Shown in pieces: positions 34,173 to 41,700 of a stretch of DNA of 41,700 nt. Source of the DNA: Burkholderiales bacterium (GTDB lineage: Bacteria > Pseudomonadota > Gammaproteobacteria > Burkholderiales > Burkholderiaceae_C); the NCBI GenBank assembly GCA_026954015.1, contig JAIXLP010000098.1, positions 8,621-50,320 of the forward strand. The letters run 5' to 3'. The position numbers and the translations under genes were made by a program. How positions within the stretch are numbered: position 1 is the stretch's first letter; each line of letters opens with the position of its first letter. The notes beneath the pieces are model-generated. The model had not been told where the DNA came from. It saw only the letters and a list, made by a program, of their open reading frames with translations, and searched no databases.

Positions 34173-36247
34173 GGCGCCGTGGGCTCCGCGGGTTCGGGTG
34201 TGCCCGCGTCGCCGTCGGTCAGGTTCACCGCGATCGCAAGCGTCGCCTGCGGCGCGTCGACCTCGTCTTCGTCCTCCGGACCGTCGACGCCGGTGTCGGG
34301 CGGGTCGTCGAGCCGCGCGATCAGCGTGCCGCTCACTTCCAGCGTGATCTCGTCGATCCGGCCCAGCTGCACGCGCGCTCGCGCGCCGCGCGCGAGCGCC
34401 TGCGCGCCCAGCACCGGCAGCACGAGCGGCAGGTGGTCGGCGCGCACCAGGAATTCGCCGCCCTGGCCTTCGCGGATCACCGTGGCGTCCAGTTCCGTGA
34501 TGCCCTGCTGCTTCAGGTAGCGCAGCGTCCACCAGCGCTCCATGCTCGCCTGGTAGGCGTTGTAGGCGCCGTAGGTGGCGTCGAAGCTGCTGATGATGGC
34601 AAAGAGGCTGGCGTCCTTGGGCTTGAACGGCGCGGCCAGTGCGGCGGTGGTGCCGTGGCGCACGCAGGCGATGATCTGCCACTGGTTCACCAGGTCGACG
34701 TAGCGGCGCAGCGGCGAGGTGGCCCAGGCGTAGCAGGGCACGCCGATGCCTGCGTGCGCCAGCGCGCGCAGGCCCATGCGTACCTTCACGCCGGGCGCCA
34801 GGCTCGCCTGGCTGCGGTAGATGCCGGGCACGCCGTGCTCGGCCAGCATGCGCCCCCAGGTGCTGTTGGCGACGATCGCGGCCTCGGCCACGATGAGGTC
34901 CAGCGGCGCGCCGCGCCGGCGCACCTCGATGGACACGCGCTCGCTGCCATCGGGCTCGTCGGCGGGGCCATCCGTGAGCCGGAAGGTGTAGTCGGGGCGG
35001 TTGAAGTTTTCGGGCTTGCCGCGCACCTGCTCGCGCCCGGCCTTGAGGTGTTTGGCCAAGCGGTACAAAAAGGTGAGCTCCTCGCGCTTGTCCAGCAAGG
35101 GCTGAGGCGTGTTTTCGCTTGAAATTTCGGGGTCGGTGATCCAGTCTTCCGTAACGATGGCGTCGAGCCGGTCGTGGCGGAAGTTGGTCGCCACCTGCAC
35201 GCGCTCCAGCCGCGTCTGGCTCGCGAGCACCGCCAGCGTCGCCTCGTCGTAGGTGACGTACAGCGACACCGCCGGGTTGGCGCGTTCGGCGTCGAGCGTG
35301 TAGGCCTGCACCACGGCGGGCGGCAGCATGGTGATCTTGTGGCCCGGCAGGTAGACGGTGGACAGGCGCGCGCGCGCCAGGTGGTCGAGCGCGTCGCCCG
35401 GCGTGATCGCCAGCGCCGGCGCGGCGATGTGGATGCCGAGCGTCACGCGCCCGCTGCCCAGGCCCTGCAGCGAGAGCGCGTCGTCGATCTCGGTCGTCTC
35501 GGAATCGTCGATCGAGTACGCCACGACCGGCGCGAGCGGCAGGTCGGCCGGCGCCTCGGGCGCGGCGACGGGGGCAAAGCCCGTGCCGTGCGGGAAATAC
35601 TCGAACAGAAAGCGCTGCCAGTGAAACGCATACGCCGAGGCGATCGCGCCCGCGTCCTGCAAGAGCGCCAGCGGCGGCTTGTGCGTGGCGCGGCTGGCCT
35701 GCACCACGGCCTTGTACTCGGGGGCGTTCTTGTCGGGCTTGAACAGGATCTTGTAGAGCTGCTCATGGATGGCCGCCGGGCACGACCCCGCGGCCAGCGC
35801 GTCGGCCCAGGCGTCGATCTGCGCCTGCACCTGCTTTTTCTTCTCGATCGCGGCCAGCGCCTGCTGCACGATCTCGGCCGGGGCCTTCCTGAACCGGCCC
35901 TTGCCCGCGCGGCGAAAGTAGTGCGGCGCCTCGAACAGCGCGAGCAGCATGCCCGCGAGCTCGCTCGCCGGGGCCGTGGGCGAAAAATAGTCGCGCGCAA
36001 GCTCGGCAAAGCCGAATTCGCCCTCGGGCGCGAACTCCCACGCGAGCGGCAGCTCCACCGACGCGGCCACCGCCTGCGCTTGCGCGAGCAGTTCCGCCGG
36101 CGTGGGGTGCTCGAATTTCAGCAGCAGCGCGGCGGCCTTGGCCTTGACGCGCTTGCCGCTTTCGAGCTCCACCTGCGCGGCGCTGTCGGACTCGGAGAGG
36201 ATGCGCCCGGCCTGGTACTTGCCCGCGTCTTCAAACAATACATGCAT
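34169..36247 (-). CDS. rnb: RNase II/R family exoribonuclease (RNB domain)
   Basis: A 692-residue 3'-5' exoribonuclease. The RNB catalytic core begins near residue 240 with SIDDSETTEIDDA (Asp248, Asp255 and Asp256 region) and includes LSTVYLPGHKITMLP and the conserved TSPLRRYVDLVNQ. The N-terminal 230 residues are diverged and lack clear cold-shock domains. The C-terminus is a short S1-like beta region followed by an acidic tail (DGPEDEDEVDA). It degrades single-stranded RNA. The ATG at 36247 gives a normal N-terminus (MHVLFEDAGKYQAG). It heads the operon to ruvC. Its leader carries two inverted repeats and no ribosome binding site. The symbol is by family; RNase R type is possible but less likely at this length. 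Confidence 0.88.
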   Translation of the reverse strand: MHVLFEDAGKYQAGRILSESDSAAQVELESGKRVKAKAAALLLKFEHPTPAELLAQAQAVAASVELPLAWEFAPEGEFGFAELARDYFSPTAPASELAGMLLALFEAPHYFRRAGKGRFRKAPAEIVQQALAAIEKKKQVQAQIDAWADALAAGSCPAAIHEQLYKILFKPDKNAPEYKAVVQASRATHKPPLALLQDAGAIASAYAFHWQRFLFEYFPHGTGFAPVAAPEAPADLPLAPVVAYSIDDSETTEIDDALSLQGLGSGRVTLGIHIAAPALAITPGDALDHLARARLSTVYLPGHKITMLPPAVVQAYTLDAERANPAVSLYVTYDEATLAVLASQTRLERVQVATNFRHDRLDAIVTEDWITDPEISSENTPQPLLDKREELTFLYRLAKHLKAGREQVRGKPENFNRPDYTFRLTDGPADEPDGSERVSIEVRRRGAPLDLIVAEAAIVANSTWGRMLAEHGVPGIYRSQASLAPGVKVRMGLRALAHAGIGVPCYAWATSPLRRYVDLVNQWQIIACVRHGTTAALAAPFKPKDASLFAIISSFDATYGAYNAYQASMERWWTLRYLKQQGITELDATVIREGQGGEFLVRADHLPLVLPVLGAQALARGARARVQLGRIDEITLEVSGTLIARLDDPPDTGVDGPEDEDEVDAPQATLAIAVNLTDGDAGTPEPAEPTAP

Positions 36248-36370
36248 GGAGGGAATTTTCCCATGGCCGCCCCCCGCCCGGGCAGGGGGCGCGCAAGCGC
36301 TTGAAAAGAGCGGCAGCGTCGCCATCTGGACACAGATCGCGCTGCGGCGTTGATCGCTAGAATGAACTTC
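36248..36370. promoter_or_regulatory. Divergent leader region, rnb / clpS, with two hairpins
   Basis: GGGAATTTTCCC (36251-36262) is a near-perfect palindrome four bases before the rnb ATG. GCCCCC (36269-36274) and GGGGGC (36285-36290) flank CCCGGG and form a strong GC hairpin. For clpS, TAGAAT at 36358-36363 looks like a -10 element only seven bases before the ATG at 36371. CTTGAAAAGAG near 36302 resembles the edge of repeat copy A but no full copy is present. Confidence 0.4.
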
Positions 36371-36718
36371 ATGGTCACCAAGCCGCCTGCGCTCTCGCCG
36401 CGCGAACCGTCCTGGGATGACGGCGGCTCCGTCGTGGCCGAGCGGCGCACGCAAAAGCTGCAACCGCCGCACATGTACCAGGTGGTGATGCTCAATGACG
36501 ATTTCACGCCGATGGAGTTCGTCGTCGTGGTACTGCAGGAATTTTTCAACAAGAATCGCGAAGCCGCCACACAGATCATGCTCAAGATTCACCTGGACGG
36601 CAAAGGCGTATGCGGCGTGTACACGCGCGACATCGCCGACTCCAAGGTGGCGCAGGTCATGGACGCGGCGCACAAGGCGGGGCACCCGTTGCAATGTCTG
36701 AGCGAGCCTGTTGAATGA
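36371..36718 (+). CDS. clpS: ATP-dependent Clp protease adaptor ClpS
   Basis: A 115-residue adaptor that binds N-degron substrates and delivers them to ClpA. The core motif [15 protein letters not shown] (about 42-56), with Asn and Asp residues that bind the substrate N-terminus, and the later [18 protein letters not shown] are diagnostic. The first 30 residues form the usual flexible arm. The start is ambiguous: ATG 36371 gives MVTKPP, ATG 36362 adds three residues; neither has a Shine-Dalgarno. clpA follows 57 bp downstream, the standard order. Confidence 0.95.
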   Translation: MVTKPPALSPREPSWDDGGSVVAERRTQKLQPPHMYQVVMLNDDFTPMEFVVVVLQEFFNKNREAATQIMLKIHLDGKGVCGVYTRDIADSKVAQVMDAAHKAGHPLQCLSEPVE

Positions 36719-36775
36719 CAGGCCTTGCGCCCTGATCTACAGTTAGTCCCAACCGCAAGCCAAAGGAGTTCTCAC

Positions 36776-39133
<2,358 letters not shown>

Positions 39134-39158
39134 CGGGCGCGTATCTGCCACCCACCCC

Positions 39159-39183
39159 AGCCCGCCTGCCCGGCGGGCTTTTT
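39159..39183 (+). terminator. Intrinsic terminator after clpA
   Basis: AGCCCGCC and GGCGGGCT form a perfect 8-bp GC-rich stem around a five-base loop, followed by TTTT. This is the clearest rho-independent terminator in the window and closes the clpS-clpA unit. Confidence 0.9.
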
Positions 39184-39188
39184 CATAT

Positions 39189-39238
39189 AAAAAGTGGCTC
39201 TGGCGCTTGACAGGCGAGCGCCAGCAGCTATAAAAATT
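39189..39238 (-). repeat. Dispersed palindromic repeat, copy D
   Basis: CTGGCGCT (39200-39207) and AGCGCCAG (39217-39224) pair perfectly around a nine-base loop. On the minus strand the copy reads AGCTGCTGGCGCTCG, then CAAGCGCCAGAGCC, flanked by A/T-rich tails. It fills the space between the clpA terminator and the transporter start at 39245, so it forms the 5' leader of that gene. Confidence 0.65.
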
Positions 39239-39244
39239 GAAAAA

Positions 39245-40294
39245 ATGACCTTGATCGCAGGCTGGCGCGGCGCCCTGGCGGATTTGTCCCCGGCCAACTT
39301 CGGGCTGGTGATGGCCACGGGCATCGTCGCGCTCGCGGCGTCGATGATGGGGTTCGCCTGGATTGCCCGCGCGCTGTTCGCGCTCAACGTGCTGCAGTAC
39401 GCGGTGCTGGCGCTGCTGTACCTGCTGCGCGCGCTGCTGCACCCGCGCCGCTTCTTCGGCGACATGACGGATCACGCCGTGGGGCCGGGCTATTTCACCG
39501 TGGTGGCGGCCACGGGCGTGCTGGCCTCGCAATACCTGGTGCAGCAGCACGACTGGCAGGCGGGCCTGGCGCTGGGGGTGCTGACGCTGGTGCTGTGGGC
39601 GGCGTTCACCTATTCGATGTTCCTGGGCTTCATCGTCAAGCGCCGCAAGCCCACGCTGGTGCGCGGCATCAGCGGTTCATGGCTGCTGGCCGTCGTGGCC
39701 ACGCAATCGGTGGCGGTGGTGTGCGCGCTGCTCGCGCCCGAGCTGGCGCCGCACTGGCGGCCTGCGCTCAATTTCCTGGCGCTGACGCTGTGGCTGTGGG
39801 CCGGCGTGCTGTACCTGTGGCTGATGGGCCTGATCTTCTACCGCCTCATGTTCCTGCGGCTCGCGCCCGACGAGCTCATCCCCTCCTACTGGATCAACAT
39901 GGGGGCGCTCGCGATCTCGACGCTGGCGGGTGCCTTGCTGATCCATGAAGCGCCGCAGGCGCCGTGGCTCTCGACGCTGCTGCCCTTCGTCAAGGGCTAC
40001 ACGCTGCTGTACTGGGCCACGGGCACCTGGTGGATACCGGTGCTGCTGCTGCTGGGCGTGTGGCGCCACGGCGTGCGCCGCTATCCGCTGCGCTACGAGC
40101 CGCTGTACTGGGGGCTGGTCTTTCCGCTCGGCATGTACGCGGCCTGCACCTGGCAGATGGACCGGGCGCTGGGCATCGGGCTGCTCGACGGCGTCGCGCG
40201 CACCTTTCTTGCCGCGGGGCTGCTGGCGTGGACGCTGGCGTTTGCCGGGCTGCTGCGGCGCGCGGCGCGCACGCTGGTGCAGCCGGGGCGCTGA
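39245..40294 (+). CDS. TDT family transporter (TehA/SLAC1-like)
   Basis: A 349-residue inner-membrane protein with about ten hydrophobic helices, of the tellurite-resistance/dicarboxylate transporter (TDT) family, whose members include TehA, the yeast Mae1 malate carrier and plant SLAC1 anion channels. The N-terminal SPANFGLVMATGIVALAA region and the later LWLWAGVLYLW and GTWWIPVLLLL helices fit. The substrate (an anion, a C4-dicarboxylate or sulfite) cannot be told. The ATG at 39245 was chosen because the frame upstream crosses repeat copy D; no strong ribosome binding site is seen, only the A-rich stretch TTGAAAAA. Convergent with metY, with six bases between stops. Confidence 0.82.
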   Translation: MTLIAGWRGALADLSPANFGLVMATGIVALAASMMGFAWIARALFALNVLQYAVLALLYLLRALLHPRRFFGDMTDHAVGPGYFTVVAATGVLASQYLVQQHDWQAGLALGVLTLVLWAAFTYSMFLGFIVKRRKPTLVRGISGSWLLAVVATQSVAVVCALLAPELAPHWRPALNFLALTLWLWAGVLYLWLMGLIFYRLMFLRLAPDELIPSYWINMGALAISTLAGALLIHEAPQAPWLSTLLPFVKGYTLLYWATGTWWIPVLLLLGVWRHGVRRYPLRYEPLYWGLVFPLGMYAACTWQMDRALGIGLLDGVARTFLAAGLLAWTLAFAGLLRRAARTLVQPGR

Positions 40295-40300
40295 CCGGGT

Positions 40301-41614
40301 TCAGGCAGCCGAGCGCTCCAGCGCCTGGTCGATGTCCCAGAGGATGTCCTCCACATCCTCGATGCCGATGGACAGCCGCACCATGTCGCTGCTGACGCCC
40401 GCGCGGGCAAGTTCCTCGTCGTTCAGTTGCCGGTGCGTGGTCGAGGCCGGGTGGATCACCAGCGTCTTGGCGTCGCCGATGTTGGCCAGGTGGCTCAGGA
40501 ACTCGCAGGCGTCGATGAACTTCTCGCCCGCCGCCGCGCCGCCCCGGATGCCGAAGGTGAGCAGCCCCGAGGCGCCGGGTGCGCCGTCAATCGACCGAAA
40601 CTGCCTGCGCGCAAGGTCGTGCCAGGGCGAATCGGGCAGGCCGGGGTAGTTCACCCAGGCCACGCGCGGGTGCCGCTGCAGGTGGCGCGCGACGGCGAGC
40701 GCGTTGCGGCAGTGCGCCTGCATGCGCAGGTGCAGCGTCTCGGTGCCCTGCAGCAACTGCCACGCGGCCGTGGGCGAGAGGATGGCGCCGTAGGTGCGGT
40801 TCACTTCCATGCGCGCCTTCATGGTGTAGCCGAAGTCGCCGAAGGTCTCGTAGAACTTCACGCCGTGGTAGGCGCGGCTGGGCTCGACCATGTCGGGGAA
40901 CTTGCCGTTGTCCCAGGGGAAGCGCCCGCTCTCCACCAGCACGCCGCCCATGGTCGTGCCGTGGCCGCCGATGTACTTGGTGGCGCTGTGCACCACGATG
41001 TCCGCGCCCAGGTCGAGCGGGTTGCACAGGTAGGGGCTGGCGACGGTGTTGTCGACGATGAGCGGCACGCCGTGCGCGTGCGCCACGTCGGCTATTTGCT
41101 CGATGTCGAGCACGTTCACCAGCGGGTTGCCCAGGGTCTCGCCGAAGACCACGCGGGTTGCCGGGCGCATGGCGCGCGCGAAGTTCTCGGGGTCCTTCGG
41201 GTCGACGAAGGTGGTCTCGATCCCCAGGCGCTCGAAGCCTATGCCCAGTTGTCCCACGCTGCCGCCGTAGAGCGTGCTGGCGGCGACGATGTGGTCACCG
41301 GTTTTCAGCAGCGCCAACAGCGCCGTCATCTGCGCCGCCATGCCGCTGGCGCAGGCGAGCGCCGCGCGGCCGTTTTCCAGGCTCGCCATGCGCTCCTCGA
41401 ACACGGCCACCGTCGGGTTGCTGATGCGGCTGTAGACGTGGCCGAAGGTCTCCAGGTTGAAGAGCTGGCTCGCGTGCCGCGCATCGTCGAAGACGAAGCT
41501 CGTGCTCTGGTGAATGGGCGTGGCGCGCGCGCCGGTCACGGGGTCGGGCTGCGCCCCGGCGTGGATCGCGCGGGTGCCGAAGCCGAAGGTGTGGTCGCCG
41601 TGGGGTGTGGTCAT
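40301..41614 (-). CDS. metY: O-acetylhomoserine sulfhydrylase
   Basis: A 437-residue PLP enzyme of the Cys/Met metabolism family. The PLP lysine is Lys213 in SATKYIGGHGTT. Other motifs are FGFGTRAIHAG, YSRISNPTVAVFEERMA and LVIHPASTTHRQL. The length of about 430 with the insert at 225-260 fits the O-acetylhomoserine (thiol)-lyase branch rather than the shorter cystathionine synthases and lyases (about 390). It makes homocysteine from O-acetylhomoserine and sulfide in methionine synthesis. The ATG at 41614 has no clear Shine-Dalgarno, and repeat copy E begins eight bases upstream, so the element lies in the leader or promoter. Confidence 0.93.
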   Translation of the reverse strand: MTTPHGDHTFGFGTRAIHAGAQPDPVTGARATPIHQSTSFVFDDARHASQLFNLETFGHVYSRISNPTVAVFEERMASLENGRAALACASGMAAQMTALLALLKTGDHIVAASTLYGGSVGQLGIGFERLGIETTFVDPKDPENFARAMRPATRVVFGETLGNPLVNVLDIEQIADVAHAHGVPLIVDNTVASPYLCNPLDLGADIVVHSATKYIGGHGTTMGGVLVESGRFPWDNGKFPDMVEPSRAYHGVKFYETFGDFGYTMKARMEVNRTYGAILSPTAAWQLLQGTETLHLRMQAHCRNALAVARHLQRHPRVAWVNYPGLPDSPWHDLARRQFRSIDGAPGASGLLTFGIRGGAAAGEKFIDACEFLSHLANIGDAKTLVIHPASTTHRQLNDEELARAGVSSDMVRLSIGIEDVEDILWDIDQALERSAA

Positions 41615-41621
41615 GTTTCAA

Positions 41622-41671
41622 GCCAAATTGGCCGCCAACGCTTGCCTGGCAAGCGCTGGCAGCTATGGTTT
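41622..41671 (-). repeat. Dispersed palindromic repeat, copy E (metY leader)
   Basis: GCCAACGCTTGC (41634-41645) and GCAAGCGCTGGC (41649-41660) pair at eleven of twelve positions around a three-base loop, the strongest hairpin of the five copies. On the minus strand it reads AGCTGCCAGCGCTTGCC, then AGGCAAGCGTTGGCGGCC. It lies 8-57 bases upstream of the metY start. Confidence 0.68.
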
Positions 41672-41700
41672 CAGTAGGGCAACTGCCGCGCCCGCTTGGC

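Noticed and set aside
36296..36325. A sixth copy of the palindromic repeat between rnb and clpS
   Set aside because: Only CTTGAAAAGAG and a nearby AGCGCTT resemble the family; the paired arms are missing.

Overview
The window is about 41.7 kb of high-GC chromosome from a betaproteobacterium, most likely Comamonadaceae (Acidovorax/Comamonas-like). The reasons are the strong G/C third-position bias, the argH / algZ-algR neighbourhood, the clpS-clpA pair, a flagellar sigma-28 type promoter of the betaproteobacterial form, and five copies of a ~45-50 bp imperfect palindrome that I recall as a dispersed repeat of that family (taxonomy is inference). I see 24 protein genes plus one candidate 6-codon leader, and no rRNA, tRNA, CRISPR array, transposase or prophage. 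Coding density is very high and no gene-free stretch exceeds about 210 bp.

Layout. 1-6249: end of a flavoprotein gene; the algR-algZ type two-component pair divergent from argH; and an NRAMP-like transporter whose metal-site motifs are absent. 6461-19189: a Diacid_rec-PAS-PAS-GGDEF-EAL protein; the large alpha-2-macroglobulin and its partner pbpC in an ATGA-overlapping operon (periplasmic trapping plus peptidoglycan repair); and a dCache-PAS-GGDEF protein whose 3' end overlaps pbpC. 19297-22463: an acyl-CoA ligase and a POT/PTR peptide transporter that appears translationally coupled to a 6-codon leader. 22450-26435: a LuxR-type 'solo' regulator divergent from an operon of two uncharacterised exported proteins (an 883-aa lipoprotein and a 141-aa secreted protein). 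26458-31018: a FrnE/DsbA-like oxidoreductase; a 992-aa 7TM-PAS-GGDEF-EAL protein with a predicted FliA (sigma-28) promoter; and, facing it 13 bp away, a FeeM/LuxI-like N-acyltransferase. 31169-36247: a tightly packed operon rnb - tonB-like - aroE - mtgA - ruvC, with stop/start overlaps of four bases. 36371-41614: clpS-clpA with a clear intrinsic terminator, a TDT/SLAC1 family transporter, and metY (O-acetylhomoserine sulfhydrylase) on the opposite strand.

How it fits together. Most of the window is housekeeping: arginine, shikimate and methionine synthesis, cell wall, recombination, and RNA and protein turnover. The accessory interest lies in signalling. Three c-di-GMP enzymes with different sensors, one LuxR-type receptor without a LuxI partner, and one LuxI/FeeM-fold synthase candidate sit within 24 kb. 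The least explained parts are the LuxR-lipoprotein-secreted-protein module at 22450-26435 and the sigma-28-driven EAL / acyltransferase pair at 27179-31018. A second theme is the palindromic repeat, which lies in the argH intergenic space, the metY leader and the clpA-TDT gap, and also inside the reading frames of pbpC and aroE. All assignments are from reading the sequence; no database search was run.
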